A stretch of 64,000 nt of DNA from Chryseobacterium sp. c4a. GTDB taxonomy: Bacteria; Bacteroidota; Bacteroidia; Flavobacteriales; Weeksellaceae. Made by a program: the position numbers and the translations under genes. Below are positions 8,145 through 16,202 of the stretch, in pieces. Location: positions 62,001 through 126,000 of the forward strand of contig NZ_WXVU01000007.1 in NCBI RefSeq assembly GCF_009900745.1, read 5' to 3'. The stretch's first letter is position 1. Each line of letters starts with the position of its first letter. Below the pieces are notes generated by a model. That model saw only the letters and a list, made by a program, of their open reading frames with translations, made no database searches and was not told the DNA's origin.

Positions 8145-9137
8145 ATGAAATTTTCTACAGAAGAACTTATTGAGGGAATACAGTCAGGAAACAAACGCCT
8201 GATTGCAAAAGCTATTACTTTAGTTGAAAGTAAAAAAGCTGAGCATAGAATACAGGCAGAAGACCTTCTGAAAAGAATTATGCCCTTTACCGGAAACTCA
8301 ATAAGAGTAGGGGTTACCGGAGTCCCTGGTGCCGGAAAATCCACATTCATTGAAAGTTTCGGAAGGCTGGCCATTGCCCAAGGAAAGAAAGTGGCTGTCC
8401 TTGCCATTGATCCAAGTTCTTCCATTAATAAAGGCAGTATTTTAGGCGATAAAACCCGTATGGAAGAGCTTGCCAAAGAAGAAAATGCATTTATACGCCC
8501 TTCTCCAAGTTCTGGGTTCTTAGGTGGGGTTGCCAATACCACCTTTGAGACCATGATGATCTGTGAGGCTGCAGGTTATGATTATATTTTAATTGAAACC
8601 GTTGGTGTAGGACAATCAGAAGTCCTTGTAGCAGATATTACTGATGTTTTCTTATTCCTTAAAATTATTGGTGGTGGAGATGAATTGCAGGGAATAAAAC
8701 GTGGTATCATGGAAATGGTAGATGTTATCTTCATCAATAAAGTAGATCAGGATAATCTTCAAAAAGCAAAGAACACCAGACTTGAATTAAAAAGAGCCCT
8801 GGATTTTATTCCCCCCAAAGAAAAAGACTGGAAAATTCCGGTATTACTAGGTTCTGCCTTACATAATGAAGGATTGCAGGAAATTTATGATAGGATTTCG
8901 GAATTTATAGACTTGAAAACGAAATCCGGACGTTTTGAGGAAGTTCGTACCCAACAAGCAGAAAAACGATTCGAATATTGGGTTCAGGAGTATATTTTAT
9001 CCCTAATGAAAAAGAGTAATGAGGTAGAAGAAGCCTATCAAATGCATAAAAAAAATGCTTCAGAAATGGTTTCAAATCCAAGTACTGAAGCAAAATTATT
9101 TGTTGAAAGATTTTTATCGGGTGACAACAGAAATTAA
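8145..9137 (+). CDS. meaB: MeaB, GTPase chaperone of methylmalonyl-CoA mutase
   Basis: 330 residues from ATG 8145; the frame extends 12 codons upstream but the family starts near MKFSTEEL. The P-loop GVPGAGKS is at residues 59-66, followed by AIDPSS and the switch region ETVGVGQSE; INKVD is the guanine-specificity motif. These match the MeaB/ArgK G3E GTPases that load and protect adenosylcobalamin in methylmalonyl-CoA mutase. The mutase genes are not in this window. The stop overlaps the end of the convergent gene by 4 bases. Confidence 0.95.
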   Translation: MKFSTEELIEGIQSGNKRLIAKAITLVESKKAEHRIQAEDLLKRIMPFTGNSIRVGVTGVPGAGKSTFIESFGRLAIAQGKKVAVLAIDPSSSINKGSILGDKTRMEELAKEENAFIRPSPSSGFLGGVANTTFETMMICEAAGYDYILIETVGVGQSEVLVADITDVFLFLKIIGGGDELQGIKRGIMEMVDVIFINKVDQDNLQKAKNTRLELKRALDFIPPKEKDWKIPVLLGSALHNEGLQEIYDRISEFIDLKTKSGRFEEVRTQQAEKRFEYWVQEYILSLMKKSNEVEEAYQMHKKNASEMVSNPSTEAKLFVERFLSGDNRN

Positions 9138-9682
9138 AGTTTTTCTTTTTCCTGTTTTACTTTACTTTTAGAAATATAGCCATCATAAGTGATAGGCTGT
9201 CGGTCATTGCTCTTCATTGAAACAAATGTCTTACCGTTTTTAAAAATTTCAAAATAGATCGCATCAACAGTACTTACATCCTTAGGTTTGATCTGTACAG
9301 TCCAGGTTCCTTTTTTATTTTGAGATTTATTGATCACAAAATCCTTTGATGTAAATCTATATCCGTTCTTATCAGAATTTCCATAGCTTGGATTGAATAC
9401 TCTTCCAAAATAAGGTAAATAAACATCCACCATATTTTTGCTTACATCAATACTATAATCCCCATTTAGGGTTAATATTCTCGAAGAGGTTGTATTCGGA
9501 AGTGAATTCATGACATTGATAACATCATAATTCGTTGGATTAGCTCTTTCTGCGGTGAAAGTAAATTCCTGAGAATCCACTAATGTGTTCACTATTGTTG
9601 GATCTGATGAACCCTGAGAAGCACAGCTTTGAAAACTGAGCATAAACCCTAAGATCATCAGAATAGAAATATACTTTTTCAT
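9134..9682 (-). CDS. DUF4251 lipoprotein
   Basis: 182 residues from ATG 9682, where the lipoprotein signal MKKYISILMILGF starts; lipobox SFQSC. The rest is a beta-rich domain with GDYSIDVSKNMVDVYLPYFG and GTWTVQIKP, characteristic of the Bacteroidota-specific DUF4251 family. Function of the family is unknown; it is presumably anchored to the outer or inner membrane facing the periplasm. A TATATTTG box on the minus strand (9722-9729) is a candidate -7 element. The gene ends inside the last codons of convergent meaB. Confidence 0.85.
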   Translation of the reverse strand: MKKYISILMILGFMLSFQSCASQGSSDPTIVNTLVDSQEFTFTAERANPTNYDVINVMNSLPNTTSSRILTLNGDYSIDVSKNMVDVYLPYFGRVFNPSYGNSDKNGYRFTSKDFVINKSQNKKGTWTVQIKPKDVSTVDAIYFEIFKNGKTFVSMKSNDRQPITYDGYISKSKVKQEKEKL

Positions 9683-9788
9683 AATGGATATAATTATTAC
9701 ATTTAAACAGCAAAATGTATGCAAATATATTGCTTCTATAATATTTTGGAATAAAAATTGTTAAGGTTGAATTATTAACACTCAAACT

Positions 9789-10595
9789 ATGAAAGTTACA
9801 CATCTATTAGGAATGGGAGCATTCGCTCTGTTGGTCGCTGCCTGTACTACAAATCCAATTACGGGAAGATCATCTTTACAGCTGGCCAATAATTCAGAAA
9901 TTTTAACAATGTCTGCACAAGAATACAAAACGACATTGTCTAAAGGTAAGCTTATTACCGGAACAGCAGATGCAAAGAGAGTGGTAAATGTAGGAAACAG
10001 AATTAAAAGCGCAGCGGAGAGATATTATCAAAGTATAGGAAGATCTGCAGATCTTGCTAATTACAGTTGGGAATTTGCTCTTTTGCAAAGCAATGAATTA
10101 AACGCATGGTGTATGCCGGGAGGTAAAGTAGCTGTCTATACAGGAATTTTACCAATTACGAAGGATGATAATGGTCTTGCAGTAGTAATGGGACACGAAG
10201 TTTCCCATGCCTTAGCAGGTCATGGAAATGAAAGAATTTCTCAGGCGATGATGGCTCAATATGGAGGAGCAATCCTTGGCGGAGCGATTTCAAATGCCCA
10301 ATGGGCAAGCGTTTTCCAAAAGGTATATCCAATTGGTTCACAGGTTGCCTTATTAAAGTATGGTAGAGGCCAGGAATCAGAAGCTGATGAAATGGGGCTT
10401 TACCTGATGTCTATGGCTGGATATGATCCACGAGCTGCTGTTCCTTTCTGGAATAGAATGGAGGCTGCTTCTTCAGGATCAAGACAACCGGAATTCTTAT
10501 CCACTCACCCTAGCCCGGAAACAAGAATTTCAGATATTAATAAAGATCTACCAAAAGCTTTGGAATATTATAAAGCTGCAGGAGGAAAAATATAA
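9789..10595 (+). CDS. M48 family zinc metallopeptidase lipoprotein
   Basis: 268 residues. Lipobox VAACTTNPITGR is typical of the periplasmic LoiP/YcaL-type M48 peptidases. The zinc motif HEVSH is at residues 136-140, followed by ALAGHGNERIS, and the third-ligand segment ESEADEMG starts at residue 196. C-terminal HPSPETRISDI is also conserved in the family. Expected to be lipid-anchored in the periplasm and involved in envelope protein quality control. Monocistronic: a strong terminator follows. Confidence 0.93.
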   Translation: MKVTHLLGMGAFALLVAACTTNPITGRSSLQLANNSEILTMSAQEYKTTLSKGKLITGTADAKRVVNVGNRIKSAAERYYQSIGRSADLANYSWEFALLQSNELNAWCMPGGKVAVYTGILPITKDDNGLAVVMGHEVSHALAGHGNERISQAMMAQYGGAILGGAISNAQWASVFQKVYPIGSQVALLKYGRGQESEADEMGLYLMSMAGYDPRAAVPFWNRMEAASSGSRQPEFLSTHPSPETRISDINKDLPKALEYYKAAGGKI

Positions 10596-10612
10596 GCTGT
10601 TAGCATATTGTA

Positions 10613-10649
10613 AAACCGGCGGACTGATTTAAAATCAGTCCGCCGGTTT
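10613..10649 (+). terminator. Strong terminator of the M48 peptidase gene
   Basis: Perfect 18-bp stem (10613-10630 with 10632-10649) around the central A, core CCGGCGGACTG. Very G/C-rich for this genome, with TTT at the 3' edge of the stem. Confidence 0.85.
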
Positions 10650-10930
10650 CATCTTACCACCTGGATTCCTGTTTTTTTACGGGGTTTAGAATAATATCGA
10701 GGCTGATTTCAAAATAATTCCTACATTTGAGACTATAGATCAAAATATAAATAAGTGATAGACCATAATACATTAAATACATCTCAAAAGATTTTTGTTG
10801 AAATTGATCAACATTCTGTATTGAAGGAAGTTCTGTTTTGTGTGGAAATGAGTTTTATCCTTCAATAATATGTTTGAACAATACTGATTATTCTATATTT
10901 TACATTTAAACCATTTATTCTTTTTTTACC
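10650..10930 (+). other. Intergenic region with a candidate promoter
   Basis: No gene is visible. Near the end, TTTG at 10873-10876, a 17-base spacer and TATATTTT at 10894-10901 (7 of 8 matches to TAnnTTTG) form a weak promoter candidate for the GNAT/regulator pair. The rest shows no structure. Confidence 0.35.
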
Positions 10931-11500
10931 ATGCGGCGGGCTACCTACAAAGACAGAGATAAAGCGATCAATATACTTTGCCGATCCTTTATAAATATTC
11001 TCATTCCTAACTCTATTAATTTTGTTGTTAAAAAAGATGGAAACAGAGAAAAAAGACTCATGGCTCTTATGAGTTATCAGTTTGATATCGCAATGATGTA
11101 CGGCAATGTTTTTTTGAGTGATGATGAAAAAGCCTGTATTCTGTACTTAGACAAAATGAAGTTCAGTCTGAAAAGGATATTGTTGGAAATAAAACTGGTA
11201 ATAAGCTGTATAGGGATAGAAAATGTACCCAGGGTTCTGAAAAGAGAAAAATTACTAAAAGCTTATCACCCTGAACAGAAATTTATTCACTTGTGGCTGA
11301 TGGGAGCTCTTCCGGAAGAACAAGGGAAAGGAATAGGGAGTAAGCTCCTGCAGGAATCTATGGCAACGTATTCCGGAGAACTGATCTATCTTGAAACCAC
11401 CACTCCTGAAAATCTGAAATTTTATAAAAAAAATGGGTTCACTATTTTTCACGAAACCCATGAACTGGATTATCCTTTATATTTTTTGAAACATGTTTAA
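10931..11500 (+). CDS. GNAT family N-acetyltransferase
   Basis: 189 residues. The acetyl-CoA binding core is visible as LWLMGALPEEQGKGIGSKLL at about residues 121-140, with the pyrophosphate loop QGKGIG, then YLETTTPENLKFYKKNGF at about residues 157-174, the usual C-terminal strand-helix of GNAT enzymes. The N-terminal half is less conserved. The substrate cannot be told. Its stop overlaps the next gene by 8 bases, so it is co-expressed with a membrane-bound regulator. Confidence 0.85.
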   Translation: MRRATYKDRDKAINILCRSFINILIPNSINFVVKKDGNREKRLMALMSYQFDIAMMYGNVFLSDDEKACILYLDKMKFSLKRILLEIKLVISCIGIENVPRVLKREKLLKAYHPEQKFIHLWLMGALPEEQGKGIGSKLLQESMATYSGELIYLETTTPENLKFYKKNGFTIFHETHELDYPLYFLKHV

Positions 11501-12389
11501 TACAGAAATTTTTCCCAGTACACTTGCCTATATCCTGATCTTTATTGTTCTTATAGCCATTGCTTCTGTACAGCTATGGTATGGCAGAAAGAAAAAAGAT
11601 CGGGGCTATTATATAAAATATTTATTATTAATGGTTTCTGGCTTAGTTTATAATACCGTTGAAGGATTATTGCCGGACACCAACTTTAATATTAATATCA
11701 TGGCTCAAAATATACTGGCATGGACAACGGGGGTGCTCATTGCCTTTCATTATCTGGGCTTTCTAAAAAATGAATATAATTTGGTTTTCCTCAAAAAAAT
11801 ATCTTTTGAATTCATTGGGATATCTATTTTATTTATGCTGATTATCCTGTTTATTTTGCCTTATATTATCACACAATCCTTAGAAACGTCAAGACGTATT
11901 TTTCTGAGCTTTTCTTTAGCCTTTTTGTTGTTATGCCTTATCATTGTATTTAAGCAACAGTTCAAAAAATTTGAAGAGCATTCCAATATTTTATTTAAAA
12001 TTCATGATGTGAACGGATTTTTAGGATTTCTTGGGCTTATGTCTCTTCCGATGAGCATTCTTTTGTTTGGAGATGATCAGTTGATTGAACAGACATGTTT
12101 TAGTTTTGGATTCTTTATTATATCATTTGATTTTTTTCTCTACCCAAAAAGGAAAGAGGAAATTAAAAAGAGTATTCCTTTTCATAAATTATCTGCAAGA
12201 GAAGCTGAGATCCTGAAGATATTGTTGGACGCTCCCAATTTAAAATATTCAGAGATCAGTAACCAGTTAAATATTTCCGAAAAAGCACTTTCTTCTCATT
12301 TGTCAAGCATCTATAAAAAGACTGATTTTAAAAGTAAAAAGGAGATTGAGGAATTAAGTAAGTCTTTTCGAGATATTTTAAGCACTTAG
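11493..12389 (+). CDS. Seven-helix membrane protein with LuxR-type HTH
   Basis: 298 residues. About seven hydrophobic segments fill residues 5-215 (for example TLAYILIFIVLIAIASVQLW), with no periplasmic domain of size. The C-terminal ~70 residues start with KLSAREAEILKILLD and contain SEISNQLNISEKALSSHLSSIYKK, a GerE/LuxR-type helix-turn-helix. This makes it a one-component, membrane-embedded transcription regulator. Ligand and target genes are unknown; overlap with the GNAT gene suggests a shared role. No histidine kinase or receiver motif is present. Confidence 0.82.
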   Translation: MFNTEIFPSTLAYILIFIVLIAIASVQLWYGRKKKDRGYYIKYLLLMVSGLVYNTVEGLLPDTNFNINIMAQNILAWTTGVLIAFHYLGFLKNEYNLVFLKKISFEFIGISILFMLIILFILPYIITQSLETSRRIFLSFSLAFLLLCLIIVFKQQFKKFEEHSNILFKIHDVNGFLGFLGLMSLPMSILLFGDDQLIEQTCFSFGFFIISFDFFLYPKRKEEIKKSIPFHKLSAREAEILKILLDAPNLKYSEISNQLNISEKALSSHLSSIYKKTDFKSKKEIEELSKSFRDILST

Positions 12390-12669
12390 ATTTTCAAAAT
12401 CATCTTTGTCTTTAAAGCCATTTTAGTGAAATACACGCTTATTTTCGTTTAAACTTCACAATTCATAATTTTATTTTCTATTTTACAAAATGCTGAAAAT
12501 CAGCAAATAATTCATAGTAAGGGTAACCCTTATAAATTTAAGGGTCAATTTAAGGGCTCATTTTAATTCATTTCATTTCAATGTATATAAAAATCCTTTA
12601 GTTTTGAAATATCATTTAAGATCGAACTGATTCTTTTTCAAAATCAGGAAAAGAAATTAGGTATGCGGA

Positions 12670-12780
12670 ATGGAAAAAGAAAAGTATTTATTAGCTCTTC
12701 TGGATAAAGAATGGGACGAGAGTGTAGGTATTCATATACTGTCACTTTTCTATAAATACAATGATATTTTTATAATTTAA
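12670..12780 (+). pseudogene. Short relic ORF A with DKxWxxxVGxxILSLxY motif
   Basis: ATG to TAA gives 36 residues, containing DKEWDESVGIHILSLFYK (codons 12703 onward). The same motif recurs 374 bases downstream as DKGWNDEVGLYILSLIYT, with 10 of 18 residues identical. It may be the surviving C-terminal part of a small protein or an intact tiny gene. I do not recognise the family. Confidence 0.4.
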
Positions 12781-13040
12781 TTCAATTTAATCCCTTATGA
12801 TAAAGGCTGAGATCCTAGTCGATTGCCACCTAGTGGTGGGACTATTTTCTGGAAAAAACAGATTATAAGACCGAAATGTCAGCCATAAAAAACTGTATTG
12901 ACAAAGAAGAAACAGCTTGTCTTAAAAAACTAATAACCAAGAAAACTAATAACCAATATTATATATGGATTGTCATATCTGAGTGTCAATCACTATGGAT
13001 ATCGGGTTTTTATCGAAGGGAGAAAATTGGATGAATAGAA

Positions 13041-13136
13041 GATCCTCTTTCTGTAACACATCTGCTCATCTTTAAAGATAAGGGTTGGAATGACGAAGTA
13101 GGGCTCTATATACTATCTCTTATATACACAAACTAA
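13041..13136 (+). pseudogene. Short relic ORF B, paralogous to relic A
   Basis: Open frame from 13041 to TAA 13134-13136 encodes DPLSVTHLLIFKD followed by the shared motif DKGWNDEVGLYILSLIYT. It has no start codon; a TGA stop lies just upstream in frame (after SGFYRREKIG), so this copy looks truncated or interrupted. Like relic A it ends a few residues after the motif. Confidence 0.4.
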
Positions 13137-13302
13137 GGAATAGTAATCACAAAGGGAATGGAAGGTAATGAACACAAAAACGAGAAAGAAAACGAAATAA
13201 CGCTTGTGAAAAACATTTTATAATTGACGGTGGGGGCATCATACAATTATCTATGAAATGTGTACAGATGAGCTATAATCAAATTTTTAATGAGAAACAT
13301 CA

Positions 13303-13331
13303 GGCCGTTCATATAAGAACGGTCTTTTATT
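13303..13331 (+). terminator. Hairpin with T run in the decayed region
   Basis: GGCCGTTC (13303-13310) pairs with GAACGGTC (13317-13324), one G-T pair, followed by TTTTATTATT. It probably terminated a gene now lost, or relic B. Confidence 0.6.
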
Positions 13332-13358
13332 ATTCTTGCTATGGTGAGCAACTATTAA

Positions 13359-13496
13359 GGAAAATACGCTCTGCAATATTTAAGAGATCTGTTCTTTGTT
13401 ACAAGAGAAGGTGTATCATTACTGGGAATCAGTGAGGCAGCCAAAAAAATGGAGTTGGAAACATAACAAGTGATTGTTTTGAGAGCAGGCTTCTAT
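13359..13496 (+). pseudogene. Fragment of a C39 peptidase domain (bacteriocin-type ABC exporter)
   Basis: In frame from 13359 the sequence reads GKYALQYLRDLFFVTREGV (to about 13415) and then SLLGISEAAKKMELET before TAA at 13464-13466, after which it continues QVIVLRAGFY to a second stop. C39 peptidase domains of double-glycine peptide exporters have the pattern YG-xYxLQYLRxxxxITREGVSLLGISxAAExIGFxT directly after the catalytic Cys region. The upstream catalytic Cys-Gly-Pro part and the downstream His/Asp half and ABC domains are missing. The 60-codon frame at 13253-13435 covers the same bases in another frame and is not the relic's coding frame. Confidence 0.7.
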
Positions 13497-13601
13497 TAAG
13501 GAAACATATATCCGGTTAAAATTTCAACCTTCGGTGAAGGCTTATTAAATTTTTAGTAAATTTGGTATAGTTTTATAACCTCATTACTTAAACACAATAC
13601 T

Positions 13602-13913
13602 ATGAAGAGTTTATCAATCACCGGACTTATCCTGTTAGCCGTTTCAGCTTTACTTTTTTATCTAACCACTGATTTTGCGGTAGAGCAGATCAAAATTTCT
13701 CATATCATGGGAATGATGGCTGGAGTAGGAATTGGGCTTATTATCGGCGGAATGGTAGGATATCTAAGCAAAGGAAGTGCTATAAAGGCTGAACAAAAGA
13801 AAAAAGAATTCAAGCAGCTTCAGAAAGAAAAAGAAGAACTGGAAAAACAGGCGGCAGAAATTGCAAAACGCCAGGCAGAGCTTGAAGCCCAAAATAAAAA
13901 TCCTCAAATATAA
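13602..13913 (+). CDS. Small membrane protein with coiled-coil tail
   Basis: 103 residues. Two hydrophobic helices (about 5-25 and 34-56, the second Gly-rich GMMAGVGIGLIIGGMVGYL) are followed by a charged helix of about 40 residues rich in K, E and Q, likely a cytoplasmic coiled coil. No enzyme motif. TAAATTTG at 13555-13562 upstream fits a -7 element. Unknown function. Confidence 0.75.
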   Translation: MKSLSITGLILLAVSALLFYLTTDFAVEQIKISHIMGMMAGVGIGLIIGGMVGYLSKGSAIKAEQKKKEFKQLQKEKEELEKQAAEIAKRQAELEAQNKNPQI

Positions 13914-13926
13914 AATTTGAGGATTT
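13898..13926 (-). terminator. Terminator between convergent genes
   Basis: AAATCCTCAAAT (13898-13909) pairs with ATTTGAGGATTT (13915-13926). On the minus strand the stem is followed by TTTTATTTT, so it best serves the barrel-protein operon; it also contains the stop codon of the plus-strand gene. Confidence 0.75.
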
Positions 13927-13950
13927 AAAGTTGTTATTTTCGATTGTTGA

Positions 13951-14562
13951 TTAAAATTTATATCCTAAACCAACCATAAATAGATTAGGTCTGTTATCAT
14001 ATCTGATTTCCGAACCGGAAACTCTATTGATGAAGTTCCTTTCATCTTTACTGAAAGCTCCTTCGTATTTTGCGTTTACAATAAGCTTTTTAATTTCAAG
14101 CTGAGCTCCGAATTGGTACCCTACTGTAAAGTTATTTTTTGCATTTTCCTTAAAGTCATTGTAAGTGTTGTCTTTGCTTAGATTAAAGCTTCCAACCGGG
14201 CCTACAAAAACGCCTAACATATTACCTAAAACGTTATATCCTAAAAGAACCGGAACATCAATACGGTTGCTTTTCACATCAAAAGTAGTGTTCTCAGTGG
14301 TGAACTCATTCTTAAAGTGAGTATAATATACCTCAGGCATTAAGAATAATGAAGTAGGTAACCCTACCTTTAATGAAAGCCCCACATTGAATCCTACATT
14401 GTTTTTTCCTGTTCCTTCAATAGCATCATTCACTGTTCCTTTGATATTGGACCATGAAGGTGAGCCTGTAGGAAATATTAAATTGGCTTTCCCTGCCAGT
14501 GAGATCTGTGCAGAGGCCCACATTGAAAAACCTATTAACGCTATACTAAGTGCCTTTTTCAT
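13951..14562 (-). CDS. Outer-membrane beta-barrel protein
   Basis: 203 residues with an N-terminal signal peptide (MKKALSIALIGFSMWASAQ). The rest alternates hydrophobic and polar residues in antiparallel strand pairs (VGFNVGLSLKVGL, VGYQFGAQLEIKKLIVNAKYEG) and ends LFMVGLGYKF with a terminal Phe, as expected for a PorT/OmpW-like eight-strand barrel of Bacteroidota. It overlaps the end of the upstream ABC ATPase gene by 17 bases, so it is in the same operon and could be the outer-membrane partner of that lipid transporter (inference). Confidence 0.85.
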   Translation of the reverse strand: MKKALSIALIGFSMWASAQISLAGKANLIFPTGSPSWSNIKGTVNDAIEGTGKNNVGFNVGLSLKVGLPTSLFLMPEVYYTHFKNEFTTENTTFDVKSNRIDVPVLLGYNVLGNMLGVFVGPVGSFNLSKDNTYNDFKENAKNNFTVGYQFGAQLEIKKLIVNAKYEGAFSKDERNFINRVSGSEIRYDNRPNLFMVGLGYKF

Positions 14563-15355
14563 TATCTTCTAATTTTGTATTTTCAATCGTTTTATTGTTC
14601 TCCAGTAAATATTCTCTCAGTTCTTTAAATAGTTCTGAAGAATAAACGAAGTCGATCAGGTTTTTATTGCCTGCTGTAATCAGGATGTCTTTATTACCTT
14701 CCCATTCCTTGATTCCCAGTCTTAGGTATACAATTTTCTCGCCAATTGTCATTACTGAGTTCATATCGTGGGTATTGATAATCGTTGTGGTGTTGTATTC
14801 CTTCGTGATTTCATAAAGAAGATCATCAATGACCTTTGAGGTGTAGGGATCCAGTCCTGAGTTGGGCTCATCACAGAATAAATACTTAGGATTGTTTACA
14901 ATTGCTCTTGCAATAGCAACCCTTTTCTGCATTCCTCCAGAAATTTCAGAAGGATATTTTTTTTCCGCTTTATCAAGGTGTACTCTTCCGATTACTTCGA
15001 AAACTCTTTTCTTTTTTTCTCTGTAGGTAAGATTGGTAAACATATCAAGAGGGAACATGATGTTTTCCTCCACGGTTAAAGAGTCAAAAAGGGCACTTCC
15101 CTGGAATACTGTTCCGATTTCTGAGCGAAGATGCTGCTTCTCATCACGGGTCATTGTATTGATATCTTTGCCATCAAATAGGATCTCTCCTGATGAAGGA
15201 TCATATACATTCAGTAGACTTTTAAGAAAAACCGTCTTTCCTGAACCACTCTGTCCAATAATAAGATTTACCTTTCCTTTATCAAATGTGGTTGAAATCC
15301 CTTTAAGTACTTCAACATCACCAAAACTTTTTTTAAGATCTTTTACCTCAATCAT
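14546..15355 (-). CDS. MlaF-like ABC transporter ATPase
   Basis: 269 residues from ATG 15355; the 20 extra upstream codons overlap the permease gene and are not needed. Walker A GQSGSGKT, signature ISGGMQKRVAIARA and Walker B YLFCDEPNSGLDP are present. The sequence resembles MlaF, which drives phospholipid or sterol-like lipid trafficking across the envelope with an MlaE permease and an MCE protein. Start ATG overlaps the permease stop by one base (TAATG), giving translational coupling. An MCE partner is encoded at 33607-34557, not in this operon. Confidence 0.92.
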   Translation of the reverse strand: MIEVKDLKKSFGDVEVLKGISTTFDKGKVNLIIGQSGSGKTVFLKSLLNVYDPSSGEILFDGKDINTMTRDEKQHLRSEIGTVFQGSALFDSLTVEENIMFPLDMFTNLTYREKKKRVFEVIGRVHLDKAEKKYPSEISGGMQKRVAIARAIVNNPKYLFCDEPNSGLDPYTSKVIDDLLYEITKEYNTTTIINTHDMNSVMTIGEKIVYLRLGIKEWEGNKDILITAGNKNLIDFVYSSELFKELREYLLENNKTIENTKLEDNEKGT

Positions 15356-16107
15356 TAGCTTAATATTAATTGGGTTAGAATTAATTCGGAAATGATAATG
15401 AATACCATTGTCCATACCACCGCCTGAGTACTTGCTCTACCTACTTCCAGAGATCCTCCTTTCACAAAATACCCGAAATAGGAAGGAACGGTTGCAATAA
15501 TGAAGGCAAAAACAGCTGTTTTTGCAAATGCATAATAAATAAATAAATTAGGCATATACATTTGAATCCCAATAATATAATCATTCTCTGTCCAGTTTCC
15601 TGTCAGAATACCGGCAATATATCCTCCGGCAATACCAAATACAATACTGATGGCAATAAGAAGAGGATTAAAAATCATACAGGCAATGATCTTTGGAAAA
15701 ATCAAAAAGTTGGGAGAATTTACTCCCATGATATCCAAAGCGTCAATCTGTTCGGAAACTCGCATTGTTCCAATACTGGAAGCAATATAAGATCCTACTT
15801 TTCCTGCTAAAATTAAACTGATGATAGTAGGTGCAAACTCTAAGACAAGTACTGCTTTTGTTGCATATCCTACAAATGAAGGGGGGATGGGAAATGAAGA
15901 AGCATCAAAGTTGTTGAACATTTGAATAGCCACTACCGCCCCCACGAAGATTGATGTGAAGACTACAAGTCCGAAAGAATTTACTCCCAAATCATTAATT
16001 TCCCTCATGAGCAGTTTCCAAAAAACCCTCATTTTCTGGGGTTTTTGCAGGGATTTCCCTAGAAGGATAATATATTCCCCTACTGCTGTGAAAAACTTTT
16101 TTAACAT
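15355..16107 (-). CDS. MlaE-family lipid transport permease
   Basis: 250 residues with about five membrane helices and the MlaE-family segments FVGAVVAIQMFNNF and GTMRVSEQIDALDIMGVNS near the centre. Forms the membrane part of an MCE-type lipid transporter with the ATPase encoded next. First gene of the operon permease - ATPase - barrel. No distinct promoter was recognised. Confidence 0.93.
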   Translation of the reverse strand: MLKKFFTAVGEYIILLGKSLQKPQKMRVFWKLLMREINDLGVNSFGLVVFTSIFVGAVVAIQMFNNFDASSFPIPPSFVGYATKAVLVLEFAPTIISLILAGKVGSYIASSIGTMRVSEQIDALDIMGVNSPNFLIFPKIIACMIFNPLLIAISIVFGIAGGYIAGILTGNWTENDYIIGIQMYMPNLFIYYAFAKTAVFAFIIATVPSYFGYFVKGGSLEVGRASTQAVVWTMVFIIISELILTQLILS

Positions 16108-16138
16108 ACTGCTAAATTAGACTTTTTTATTGAATTAG

Positions 16139-16196
16139 GCTAAGGTTGAAGTGAAGACTAACGTCTGGATAATGTTAAAATTATCCTAGCCTTAGC
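16139..16196. terminator. Nested inverted repeat between operons
   Basis: GCTAAGG (16139-16145) pairs with CCTTAGC (16190-16196), and inside it GGATAAT (16167-16173) pairs with ATTATCC (16180-16186). It sits just after the end of the sugar-phosphate transferase gene (minus strand) and may act as its terminator, but there is no clear T run. Confidence 0.45.
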
Positions 16197-16202
16197 ATAG
16201 TT

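Larger units (their letters stand above)
12390..13601. other. 1.2-kb decayed region without an intact gene
   Basis: The stretch is A/T-rich with stops in all frames. It holds two related short coding relics (12670-12780 and 13041-13136), a hairpin with T run at 13303-13330 and a C39 peptidase fragment (13359-13496), which are listed separately. The remainder shows no recognisable coding sequence. Together these suggest remnants of a peptide/exporter or similar accessory island rather than plain intergenic DNA. Confidence 0.7.

Noticed and set aside
12800..12845. GGCTGAGATCC as a possible second TPP riboswitch
   Set aside because: Only the CTGAGA string matches; the ACCTGATCTGG and CCAGCGTAGGGAA parts are missing and no thiamin gene follows.
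13253..13435. 60-codon plus-strand frame as a small gene
   Set aside because: Contains a terminator-like hairpin and overlaps the C39 fragment, which is coded in another frame.
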